Positions 1 to 5,757 are shown, numbered from the stretch's first letter. The stretch is 5,961 nucleotides of DNA from an uncultured Eubacteriales bacterium (GCA_900544525.1 UQVN01000211.1:1-5961); one strand, 5' to 3'. A program made the numbers and translations. Notes: generated from the sequence alone by a model not told the origin.

Positions 1-19
1 TAAGTTTACATAAAAATAT

Positions 20-51
20 GATTTTTCAGCCATTTACAAAAATGAAAAATC
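20..51. repeat. Inverted repeat near the left edge
   Basis: The 9-base arms GATTTTTCA (20-28) and TGAAAAATC (43-51) are perfectly complementary around a 14-base loop. A run of G, not T, follows on the plus strand, so it is not a typical plus-strand terminator. On the minus strand a T-rich stretch follows. It may be the 3' hairpin of a gene lying to the left: the window opens with TAA, which could be that gene's stop codon. Function unresolved. Confidence 0.35.
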
Positions 52-113
52 GGGGGAAATTAGAAAATAATAAGAAACCAATTAGACAAAAGTGAAAAAG
101 AAAAGAAATAGAA

Positions 114-142
114 TTGACAGCGAAATAGGTGTATACTATACT
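114..142 (+). promoter_or_regulatory. Sigma-A-type promoter of hydF
   Basis: TTGACA at 114-119 is a perfect -35 box. After a 17-base spacer, TATACT at 137-142 matches 5 of 6 bases of the -10 consensus. Transcription would begin near 149, giving a leader of about 57 bases before the hydF start. This is the best-matching promoter in the window and suggests fairly strong constitutive expression; no operator-like palindrome overlaps it. Confidence 0.8.
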
Positions 143-205
143 TTGACTATTCAAGAGTTATATTGAGAAAAGAATTATAGTTTAGAATAGAAAGTAGGGA
201 AATAT

Positions 206-1399
206 ATGGGACTTAATAGTACACCATCAGCAGAACGATTGCATATTGGTATTTTTGGAAAAAGAAACGCGGGAAAATCAAGTTTAATTAATGCCATTAC
301 AGGCCAGTCACTTGCGATTGTATCGGATATAAAAGGAACAACAACCGATCCTGTTTCAAAAGCAATGGAATTGTTGCCATTAGGACCTGTTGTTATAATC
401 GATACTCCAGGGCTTGATGACGTTGGAGTTTTAGGGCAAATGCGTATTTCAAAAACATATCAAGTGCTGAATAAAACAGATATTGCATTACTTGTGATTG
501 ATGGAAGCATTGGAATGTCAAAAGAGGATGAAGCATTGCTAGAAGTGATAAAAGAGAAAAAAATTCCATATTTAATCGTTGTCAATAAAATGGATGAAAT
601 GAGAGAGGAAATGGAAGAGTCAAGGGAACGTATTTATGTCAGTGCAACTTCCAAACTCAATATCGAAAAGCTAAAAGAGCGGATAGGAAATCTTATTCCA
701 AAAGAAGAGAAAAAAAGACCTTTAGTAGCAGATTTGTTAAAACCATTGGATTTTGTAGTATTAGTTGTTCCAATTGACGCTTCTGCCCCAAAAGGACGAT
801 TAATTTTACCACAACAACAGACAATTCGCGATATTATAGAGGCAGGTGCTGTTTCTATTGTTGTAAAAGATACAGAACTAAAAGAGACTTTGGAGAAGTT
901 AGGACAAAAACCAAGACTTGTTATTACAGATAGTCAAGCATTTTCAGAAGTAGCAAAGCAAACACCAGATGATGTGCCATTAACTTCTTTCTCTATTTTA
1001 TTTGCTCGCTATAAAGGAGATCTTTGGGAAGCAGTAAAAGGAGCAAGAGCCATTGAAAATTTAAAAGATGGGGATACAATTTTAATGGCAGAAGGATGCA
1101 CACATCATCGTCAGTGTGAGGATATAGGAACAGTAAAAATTCCAAACTGGATTCGTAATTATACAAAGGGAAAAGATATTCATATTGAAACTTGTAGTGG
1201 AACAGAGTTCCCAAATGATCTTTCCAAATATCAGTTGATTGTACATTGCGGTGGGTGTACTTTGAATGAACGTGAAATGAAATACCGAATCCGTTGTGCA
1301 GTAGATCAAGGAATACCAATTACGAATTATGGGATTTTTATTGCTTATATGAAGGGGATTTTAGAACGAAGTATTGAGCCTTTAAATTCATTTTCGTAA
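206..1399 (+). CDS. hydF: HydF, [FeFe]-hydrogenase maturation GTPase
   Basis: HydF is the cytoplasmic GTPase and scaffold on which the 2Fe subcluster of the [FeFe]-hydrogenase H-cluster is assembled from products of the radical-SAM enzymes HydE and HydG, then passed to apo-HydA. The N-terminal G domain (about 1-165) shows every motif: P-loop GKRNAGKS (18-25), G2 within GTTTD (44-48), DTPG (66-69), NKMD (127-130) and SAT (146-148). A middle dimerisation domain follows. The C-terminal cluster domain has the diagnostic CxH-x46-HCxxC pattern: Cys298, His300, His347, Cys348 and Cys351, the [4Fe-4S] ligand set. The length of 397 aa is normal for the family. The ATG follows a modest AGGGA site 5 bases away. 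The gene has its own promoter and terminator, so it is probably monocistronic; hydE, hydG and hydA are not in this window. Its presence implies H2-producing or H2-oxidising anaerobic metabolism. Confidence 0.97.
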   Translation: MGLNSTPSAERLHIGIFGKRNAGKSSLINAITGQSLAIVSDIKGTTTDPVSKAMELLPLGPVVIIDTPGLDDVGVLGQMRISKTYQVLNKTDIALLVIDGSIGMSKEDEALLEVIKEKKIPYLIVVNKMDEMREEMEESRERIYVSATSKLNIEKLKERIGNLIPKEEKKRPLVADLLKPLDFVVLVVPIDASAPKGRLILPQQQTIRDIIEAGAVSIVVKDTELKETLEKLGQKPRLVITDSQAFSEVAKQTPDDVPLTSFSILFARYKGDLWEAVKGARAIENLKDGDTILMAEGCTHHRQCEDIGTVKIPNWIRNYTKGKDIHIETCSGTEFPNDLSKYQLIVHCGGCTLNEREMKYRIRCAVDQGIPITNYGIFIAYMKGILERSIEPLNSFS

Positions 1400-1420
1400 A
1401 GGCAACGAGTTAACAATGAT

Positions 1421-1471
1421 AAAGCTGTTACACAAAATTAGTTGAAAGACTGAATGTGTAACAGTTTTTTT
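1421..1471 (+). terminator. Intrinsic terminator of hydF
   Basis: A perfect 10-bp stem, CTGTTACACA (1425-1434) with TGTGTAACAG (1455-1464), closes a 20-base loop that has a small inner AGT/ACT stem. Seven T follow at 1465-1471. The A-rich bases before the stem can extend the pairing against the T run. It lies 22 bases after the hydF stop and separates hydF from the regulator. Confidence 0.9.
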
Positions 1472-1553
1472 ATGTAATGAGTATAAAGATTTTGACAAAA
1501 TTAAGAAGAAAGGCAAGTTTTTGGTAAGAAGTATATTCAATTGTCGTATTTTT

Positions 1554-1562
1554 TGGTATAAT
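1554..1562 (+). promoter_or_regulatory. Extended -10 promoter of the regulator gene
   Basis: TGGTATAAT is a perfect extended -10 (TGnTATAAT). The -35 candidate at a 17-base spacing, TATTCA (1534-1539), matches only 3 of 6 bases, so the TGn extension probably carries recognition. Transcription would start near 1569, leaving a leader of about 140 bases before the TTG start of the regulator. That long leader contains a possible short ORF. Confidence 0.6.
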
Positions 1563-1606
1563 ATTAGAACATTTATAGTTGATGCATAGGGGAGGCGAAT
1601 ACTAAA

Positions 1607-1651
1607 ATGCTAAGGGAATTTTTTTCATGTGGGATTGGAGGGTGTGAATAA
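1607..1651 (+). CDS. Possible 14-codon leader ORF before the regulator
   Basis: An ATG at 1607 opens a 14-codon frame reading MLREFFSCGIGGCE and ending in TAA. A strong Shine-Dalgarno sequence, GGGGAGG (1589-1595), sits 11 bases upstream, which is a rather long gap. It lies on the predicted regulator mRNA and stops 59 bases before the regulator start. Two Cys and a Gly-rich turn are visible, but there is no signal peptide. It could be a translated leader controlling the regulator, a cytoplasmic peptide, or chance, since 14 codons are weak evidence of coding. The Shine-Dalgarno match is the main reason for listing it. Confidence 0.3.
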   Translation: MLREFFSCGIGGCE

Positions 1652-1710
1652 AATAAAAGAGAAAATCGAATAAGGGGAAACAAGTAATAAAAGTATGAGG
1701 TGAGATTTAT

Positions 1711-3549
1711 TTGACAGAAGAGAAGAATCAATTAGGAAAACTGGTTGGAGAGATACGAAAGGAAAAAGGGATTCGACAATTAGAGTTATGTCAGGGAATT
1801 TGTTCAGTATCCATGTTATCTCGAATTGAACAGGGAAAAAAAGAACCAGATAAAATGTTACTAGAGGCATTGTTTGAACGGCTTGGGAAAACGTTACTTT
1901 ATTGGGAAAAAGTTTTAAACAATGATGATATTCGTCTATTTCAACTTCAAGTAGAGATTAATTCTTTTTTGGAGGAAAAGAACTTAGAAGTAGTTCAAAT
2001 GTTATTAAAGAAGTATAAAAATTTTAAGGGGGTGAACGAGCCTCTTCATAAGCAATATAAAATGTTTGCTAATGCTCGTTTATTGCGATTACAGAATAAA
2101 AATAAGGAAGCAATGGAAGAGTTACAAAGAGCTTTAGAAATAACATTAGTAAATTTGCAGGAGAATAACTTTCAGCTAAAAAAATATTATTTATGCTATC
2201 AAGAAATAGAAGCCTATTTAGCTTGGGCAGAGTTGGCAGTACAGTTTGAAAAAGAGAAGGGGTATGAAGCATTACAGCAGTTAATTGATTACATAGATAC
2301 AAAGGTTGAAAATAATCCAGAGATGAATCGGATTTACACCATTGCAGTGCATAAATTAGCTTGTGAAAAGGCAAGTAGAGGGAAGTTAGAAGAAGCATGG
2401 TTTTTATGTAGAAAGGGGATTAAAATAAAGCGTGAAAGCAAAAATTTGGATAAGCTAAAACCACTGTTGCGATTACAGATGGAGATAGAAAATAAATTAG
2501 GATTTCAAAAGGAAAAAAACCAGATTGAAGAATGGTATTACGTTATCGAACAGTTAGAACAATATGCAAACCACTATGGGGAGAAAATGGAAGGGATTAC
2601 GAATAATCGATATGGTGTATATGGAATTGGTGAAGTATTTCGGAATTTAAGAAAAAATTTTAATATGAGCCAAGAGGAGTTAATGCATTTTAGTGAGCAA
2701 GAAAATTATAGTATTGTTCCGGAGACGTTGTCCCGTATTGAAAATGGGCATAGCAATCCAACAAAAAAGACTTGTGAAACTTATTTAAAGAAATTTAATA
2801 AGGAAATGAGATTTTATGCAGCCCCAATTCAAAGTAATGATTATGAAGCTCATCAATTGCGATACGAGCTAGGGGATAAAATAAGAGTCATTGATGCCAA
2901 GGGAGCAAAAGAACTTTTAGAACAATTAGAGCCAAAAATTGATTTGAACAACAAGTATAATAAGCAGTTTATAGCCAAAGAAAAATTGATTATATCTCAT
3001 ATAGAAGGCAAGATATCCCCAAAAGAATTTCGAGAGAAAATGATAGAAGTATTAAAAATTACAATTCCAGATTATGAAAAAATAGAAGAAGAAAATAAAA
3101 GCTATGGATTTTTAAGTCGAAATGAAGTAGGGATTTTAAATAATATAGCAGCTTCTTATAAAGATGCAGTGGATTGTGAAAAAGGAATACTTTTATATGA
3201 AAAGTTATTACGGTATTTTGAGGGACAATATGAGTTATCGGGTCGTGCAGATTATATGATGTTGCTCGTTAATTATGTGAATGTGCTTGGAAGTGCTGGG
3301 AAGCATAGAAAGTGTATTTCAGAAGCGAGAAGAGGAATCGCATTGAATATGAAAGCAAAAGATGCTGTTTATATGGAGCACTTTTTATATGAAATTGCAT
3401 GGAATTATAAAGAATTAGAAAAGAGAGAGGAATTGTCAAAAGAAGAAAAATTGGAAAAAACCAGTAGTATTAAAATGGCATTTAAAGTAAGTGAGCTTTT
3501 TCTTCAAGAAGGCTATATAGCCTTCTTAAAGAAAGAAAATATATCATGA
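1711..3549 (+). CDS. Tandem HTH-TPR regulator, RRNPP-like (duplicated)
   Basis: This 612-aa cytoplasmic protein is probably a peptide-responsive transcription regulator. An XRE/Cro-type HTH spans about 7-62 (recognition region SMLSRIEQG, 34-42) and is followed by amphipathic helices of TPR type (about 74-285). A second HTH spans about 305-362 (TLSRIENG, 339-346), with a second helical domain to about 600. The halves align at a constant offset: SRIEQGKKEP (37-46) with SRIENGHSNP (341-350), QL at 78 with 382, KQ at 114 with 418, KGI at 235 with RGI at 541. It therefore looks like an internal duplication of a unit of about 305 aa, the size of one Rgg or PlcR protein. HTH2 carries about six extra residues before its recognition helix. 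The TTG start is well supported: GAGGTGA lies 7 bases upstream, an in-frame stop occurs at 1696, and the first internal ATG falls inside HTH1. The stop codon overlaps that of the convergent peptide gene. Target genes are unknown. Confidence 0.88.
   Translation: MTEEKNQLGKLVGEIRKEKGIRQLELCQGICSVSMLSRIEQGKKEPDKMLLEALFERLGKTLLYWEKVLNNDDIRLFQLQVEINSFLEEKNLEVVQMLLKKYKNFKGVNEPLHKQYKMFANARLLRLQNKNKEAMEELQRALEITLVNLQENNFQLKKYYLCYQEIEAYLAWAELAVQFEKEKGYEALQQLIDYIDTKVENNPEMNRIYTIAVHKLACEKASRGKLEEAWFLCRKGIKIKRESKNLDKLKPLLRLQMEIENKLGFQKEKNQIEEWYYVIEQLEQYANHYGEKMEGITNNRYGVYGIGEVFRNLRKNFNMSQEELMHFSEQENYSIVPETLSRIENGHSNPTKKTCETYLKKFNKEMRFYAAPIQSNDYEAHQLRYELGDKIRVIDAKGAKELLEQLEPKIDLNNKYNKQFIAKEKLIISHIEGKISPKEFREKMIEVLKITIPDYEKIEEENKSYGFLSRNEVGILNNIAASYKDAVDCEKGILLYEKLLRYFEGQYELSGRADYMMLLVNYVNVLGSAGKHRKCISEARRGIALNMKAKDAVYMEHFLYEIAWNYKELEKREELSKEEKLEKTSSIKMAFKVSELFLQEGYIAFLKKENIS
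3506..3527. repeat. Perfect 22-bp palindrome at the 3' end of the regulator gene
   Basis: The arms AAGAAGGC (3506-3513) and GCCTTCTT (3520-3527) flank TATATA, and the whole 22 bases are self-complementary. It sits inside the last codons of the regulator (about residues 599-606) and just beyond the stop of the convergent minus-strand peptide gene. No T run follows on either strand, so it is not a canonical intrinsic terminator. It could stabilise or help end both converging transcripts, or bind a protein. Confidence 0.6.
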
Positions 3550-3693
3550 TTGATCAGGAATCATAGGTCCATTAGAATATTCTGAAGAACCGCCAGATTG
3601 TTCCACTGAAAGATCAGAACTAGCAGAAACTATGTATGGAGATGTGGAAACAATAGTTACTAAAAGACAAAAAGCCAATAACAATTTTTTCAT
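3544..3693 (-). CDS. Small secreted peptide, candidate pheromone precursor
   Basis: A 49-codon gene reads right to left from ATG (3693-3691). GAGGT (3705-3701) lies 7 bases upstream, an ideal ribosome binding site. The product begins with a basic MKK and a hydrophobic run (about 4-17), followed by VSA at 22-24, a good signal peptidase I site. Cys9 in LAFC lacks a small residue before it, so it is not a convincing lipobox. The predicted mature part is 25 residues (25-49), polar and Ser/Gly-rich, ending SNGPMIPDQS. This form resembles Phr, PapR and Clostridium Qsp precursors, which are exported by Sec and trimmed to a C-terminal 5-10 residue signal. Its stop TGA (3546-3544) and the regulator stop TGA (3547-3549) share the palindrome TCATGA. 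The position facing an HTH-TPR gene suggests it makes the regulator's ligand; that role is inferred. A small secreted peptide of unrelated function is the alternative. Confidence 0.8.
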   Translation of the reverse strand: MKKLLLAFCLLVTIVSTSPYIVSASSDLSVEQSGGSSEYSNGPMIPDQS

Positions 3694-3732
3694 ACCAAAT
3701 ACCTCACTTATTATAATTTACGCAAAGATAAT

Positions 3733-3761
3733 AAAATATTAAGGGAGTATTTCTATGTGAA
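3733..3761 (-). promoter_or_regulatory. Likely promoter of the secreted-peptide gene
   Basis: Read on the minus strand, TTCACA (3761-3756) matches 5 of 6 bases of the -35 box. After 17 bases, TATTTT (3738-3733) matches 4 of 6 bases of the -10 box. Initiation near 3726 would leave a leader of about 32 bases containing the GAGGT site. The weak -10 fits a gene needing activation. The -35 box lies in the middle of an inverted repeat. Confidence 0.5.
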
Positions 3762-3772
3762 ATATATCCCTT
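3741..3772. promoter_or_regulatory. Inverted repeat over the -35 region; candidate operator
   Basis: The arms AAGGGAGTATTTC (3741-3753) and GAAATATATCCCTT (3759-3772) pair along their length except for a one-base bulge, around the loop TATGT. On the minus strand it covers the -35 box of the peptide gene, the usual place for a dyad bound by a dimeric regulator. The neighbouring HTH-TPR protein, with two HTH domains, is the obvious candidate ligand. It could also fold as an RNA hairpin; no strong T run follows on either strand, which argues against a terminator. Confidence 0.55.
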
Positions 3773-3776
3773 AAAA

Positions 3777-3894
3777 AGAACCCCAAAATGATGATTTCTA
3801 AAATTAATTTTGTTATAAAAGACATAAGCCAAAAGAAATCAATGTTCTTTTGGCAGTGCCCCGTGAATGTTAGAAACTCAAAAAAGAGGGTTCT
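3777..3894. repeat. Nested inverted-repeat element, about 118 bp
   Basis: The ends pair as AGAACCC (3777-3783) with GGGTTCT (3888-3894), and inside them TTTCTAA (3795-3801) with TTAGAAA (3870-3876). A perfect 10-bp hairpin (3828-3854) sits at the centre. No ORF fits. The nested symmetry suggests a small non-autonomous mobile element (MITE-like), a remnant of a transposon end, or a folded RNA. No transposase remains and no clear target-site duplication was seen, so the class is open. Confidence 0.4.
3817..3854 (-). terminator. Possible terminator for the cupin transcript
   Basis: On the minus strand, GCCAAAAGAA (3854-3845) pairs perfectly with TTCTTTTGGC (3837-3828) around a 7-base loop. It is followed by TTATGTCTTTT, a broken T-rich tail. 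It lies about 160 bases past the cupin stop and would keep that transcript from entering the peptide gene. The tail is imperfect, so the hairpin may simply be the core of the surrounding nested repeat. Confidence 0.4.
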
Positions 3895-4016
3895 AAATAA
3901 TGATTGCGTACAAAAATATAGTATAGGAAATTGTAGGAAATTACCATGACTTGTTTTGCAAATTTTATTTTCAATTTACGTCAAGTTTCGCTATTATATT
4001 CCACATATTCGGGTTA
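3895..4016. other. Gene-free spacer with a short direct repeat
   Basis: Together with the elements to its left this completes a gap of about 320 bases between the peptide and cupin genes. The only structure seen is TAGGAAATT occurring twice (3924-3932 and 3934-3942) with one base between. No RNA gene, promoter or ORF with a convincing ribosome binding site is evident. Confidence 0.5.
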
Positions 4017-4343
4017 TTAATCTAATTGAATGAGAGCGATAAATATAAGATCCTCTTTGCTTGTATTGGACATCCCATGACCAGAACCGTTTGGAGTAAA
4101 TGTCATATCCCCTGCTTTTACAGGACGGGGTGTTCCGTTGTCATTATACTCTCCTTCACCAGAAATAATGTAGTAAGTTTCGCTTTCACCATGGTGTTCA
4201 TGATAGCCTAAAATGCTTCCAGAAGGAATTGTTACTTCGGCAAAGAGCTTTGTTTTTGGATTCTTTTGGTTTTCTTCTAAAATGTGTTTCATATAAATAG
4301 GACCGATACCGCCATTTACATTTTCTTTTTTTTCAATTCTCAT
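4017..4343 (-). CDS. Small single-domain cupin protein
   Basis: A 108-aa cytoplasmic cupin_2 protein, essentially one beta-barrel with no extra domain. Motif 1 is complete: G-x5-HxH-x4-E-x6-G with Gly42, His48, His50, Glu55 and Gly62. Motif 2 is complete too: G-x5-PxG-x2-H-x3-N with Gly78, Pro84, Gly86, His89 and Asn93. The three His and one Glu form the usual divalent-metal site, so it should bind metal. Such stand-alone cupins may be isomerases, dioxygenases or ligand sensors, and the substrate cannot be read from sequence. The start at 4343 is preferred over an ATG nine codons upstream because GGAGGT (4356-4351) lies 7 bases before it and would fall inside the longer frame. It is divergent from the glycerate kinase gene across a shared palindromic promoter region, so the two may be co-regulated. 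Confidence 0.88.
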   Translation of the reverse strand: MRIEKKENVNGGIGPIYMKHILEENQKNPKTKLFAEVTIPSGSILGYHEHHGESETYYIISGEGEYNDNGTPRPVKAGDMTFTPNGSGHGMSNTSKEDLIFIALIQLD

Positions 4344-4410
4344 AAAAAATACCTCCATAGAAATGATCATTCATTATAATTGGTTAATAAAATAAAAAAT
4401 AAAACTATAG

Positions 4411-4419
4411 TGTTATAAT
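4411..4419 (+). promoter_or_regulatory. Extended -10 promoter of the glycerate kinase gene
   Basis: TGTTATAAT is a perfect TGnTATAAT extended -10 on the plus strand; no good -35 box lies upstream (AATAAA at the expected place). Initiation near 4426 would give a leader of about 104 bases. It overlaps the left arm of the central palindrome and faces the cupin promoter. Confidence 0.5.
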
Positions 4420-4430
4420 TTTATTATAAC
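4412..4430. promoter_or_regulatory. Perfect palindrome between divergent promoters; candidate operator
   Basis: GTTATAAT (4412-4419) and ATTATAAC (4423-4430) are perfect inverted copies separated by TTT. Each arm contains a TATAAT, one per strand, so a single bound dimer would block both the cupin and glycerate kinase promoters. AT-only palindromes arise easily by chance in such DNA, but the placement is what an operator would need. No regulator for it is in the window. Confidence 0.5.
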
Positions 4431-4451
4431 TCGTTTTCTATGAATTTCCAA
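4423..4451 (-). promoter_or_regulatory. Promoter of the cupin gene
   Basis: On the minus strand, TTGGAA (4451-4446) matches 4 of 6 bases of the -35 box. After a 17-base spacer, TATAAT (4428-4423) is a perfect -10 box. Initiation near 4416 leaves a leader of about 72 bases. A second TATAAT at 4378-4373 lacks a -35 partner and is less likely. Confidence 0.55.
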
Positions 4452-4529
4452 AAAAATATTGAGATTTATGGGAAGGGAATGAGTCAAGTAGCGAGTAAAA
4501 GATAGCAGATAGAAAAGAGGAGAAGAAAA

Positions 4530-5663
4530 ATGAAGAAAGTAGTAATTGCCATTGATTCTTTAAAAGGAAGTATGACTTCCTTAGAAGCTGGAACTGCCAT
4601 TCAAGAGGCTATTCATATGGTTCAAAAAGAAACAGAAGTTGTTATAAAGCCTTTGGCAGATGGAGGAGAGGGAACGACAGAAGCATTGATAGAAGGTTTG
4701 CATGGAGAGCGGATAGAAAAAATAGTTACAGGGCCATTAAAAGAGCCTGTAATGGCTGTGTATGGTTGGATAGAAGAATCAAAGACTGCTATTATGGAAA
4801 TGGCATCTGCATCCGGAATTGTTTTATTGAAAGAAGAGGAGAGAAATCCGTGGGAGGCGACAACTTATGGTGTTGGAGAGCTTATAAAAGATGCTGTGCT
4901 AAGGGGAGCGAAAAAAATTATTTTGGGGATTGGAGGTAGTGCTACAAACGATGGCGGAATCGGGATGTTACAAGCCTTAGGATATGAATTTTTGAATCAA
5001 GAAGGAAATCCAGTTGGAGAAGGGGCAAAAGTATTAAGTGAAATTCAAACCATTCAAAAGAAAAAAGATGCCATTTCGTTGGAGTGTTGCCAAATCGAGG
5101 TGGCTTGTGATGTGAATAATCCACTTTGTGGAGAAAATGGGGCTACCTATGTTTTTGGGCCACAAAAAGGTGTTAAAATGGAGGAAAGAGAAAGAATAGA
5201 TAAAGCAATGAGCCATTTTGCAGATGTGACAGAAACCTTTTTAGGAGTGGATAAACGAGAGATAGAGGGGGCTGGTGCAGCTGGAGGACTAGGTTTTGCT
5301 TTAGTTGCTTACTTACAGGCAACGCTACGATCTGGAATTGATTTGATTTTAGAGGCGGTGAATTTAGAAGAAGCTTTACAAGGGGCGGATCTTTTAGTCA
5401 CAGGAGAAGGAAGACTAGATCATCAGACTGCTATGGGGAAAGCACCGATTGGTGTGGCCAAGTTAGCAAAAAAACATGGGATACAAGTGATCGCATTTGC
5501 AGGAAGTGTTACAAAAGATGCTAAAATTTGCAATGAAAAGGGAATCGATGCTTATTTTCCAATTGTTCGTGGGATTACTACATTAGAAGAAGCGATAAAA
5601 AAAGAAAATGCAAAAGAAAATTTAAAGGCAACGGCAGAACAAGTATTTCGGCTATTATTATAA
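4530..5663 (+). CDS. glxK: Glycerate kinase (GarK/GlxK family)
   Basis: This cytoplasmic enzyme phosphorylates D-glycerate with ATP. Characterised GarK/GlxK-type members make 2-phosphoglycerate, which enters lower glycolysis. The 377-aa length is normal. Family signatures run in order: the N-terminal AIDSLKGSM (7-15), DGGEGT (44-49), the glycine-rich GIGGSATNDGG (133-143), DVNNPLCGENGATYVFGPQKG-type block (194-214), GAGAAGGLGFAL (248-259) and the TGEGRLDHQT segment (291-300) near the active site. Nothing is missing or broken. The ATG at 4530 has AGAGGAG (4516-4522) 7 bases upstream. The gene stands alone on its strand, with no glyoxylate, glucarate or serine-pathway neighbours in view, so the source of glycerate is unknown. 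The divergent cupin gene shares its control region. The symbol is by family; GarK is an equivalent name. No clear intrinsic terminator follows. Confidence 0.95.
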   Translation: MKKVVIAIDSLKGSMTSLEAGTAIQEAIHMVQKETEVVIKPLADGGEGTTEALIEGLHGERIEKIVTGPLKEPVMAVYGWIEESKTAIMEMASASGIVLLKEEERNPWEATTYGVGELIKDAVLRGAKKIILGIGGSATNDGGIGMLQALGYEFLNQEGNPVGEGAKVLSEIQTIQKKKDAISLECCQIEVACDVNNPLCGENGATYVFGPQKGVKMEERERIDKAMSHFADVTETFLGVDKREIEGAGAAGGLGFALVAYLQATLRSGIDLILEAVNLEEALQGADLLVTGEGRLDHQTAMGKAPIGVAKLAKKHGIQVIAFAGSVTKDAKICNEKGIDAYFPIVRGITTLEEAIKKENAKENLKATAEQVFRLLL

Positions 5664-5757
5664 AAATTCTTAATAGTAAATGATTATGCTAAATAATTGT
5701 ATTTATAATAATATAAATAAAAAATTTTATAAGAGGAAATTTGTAAAGAACATTTGT

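Noticed and set aside
993..1319. Minus-strand open frames inside hydF
   Set aside because: They are antisense to clear HydF domain sequence, low in complexity, without ribosome binding sites or recognisable domains. The same applies to antisense frames inside the regulator and the glycerate kinase gene.
1492..1497. TTGACA as the -35 box of the regulator promoter
   Set aside because: No -10-like hexamer lies 16-19 bases downstream; the extended -10 at 1554-1562 is the better candidate.
3710..3715. Minus-strand TATAAT as the -10 box of the secreted-peptide gene
   Set aside because: Initiation would fall within or next to the GAGGT site, leaving no usable leader, and no -35 box lies at the right distance. 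The TTCACA/TATTTT pair further upstream fits better.
3903..3929. Short plus-strand ORF (MIAYKNIV) after GAGGG
   Set aside because: Eight codons with a poorly spaced ribosome binding site and no promoter; indistinguishable from chance.
4026..4211. Plus-strand 61-codon frame opposite the cupin gene
   Set aside because: It is antisense to both complete cupin motifs and has no Shine-Dalgarno sequence.
4344..4370. Longer cupin start nine codons upstream
   Set aside because: The GGAGGT site at 4356-4351 is ideally placed for the ATG at 4343 and would be buried inside the longer frame, which itself has no good ribosome binding site.
5701..5718. ATTTATA/TATAAAT inverted repeat as terminator of the glycerate kinase gene
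   Set aside because: The stem is made only of A-T pairs and no T run follows, so it is too weak to call in such AT-rich DNA.
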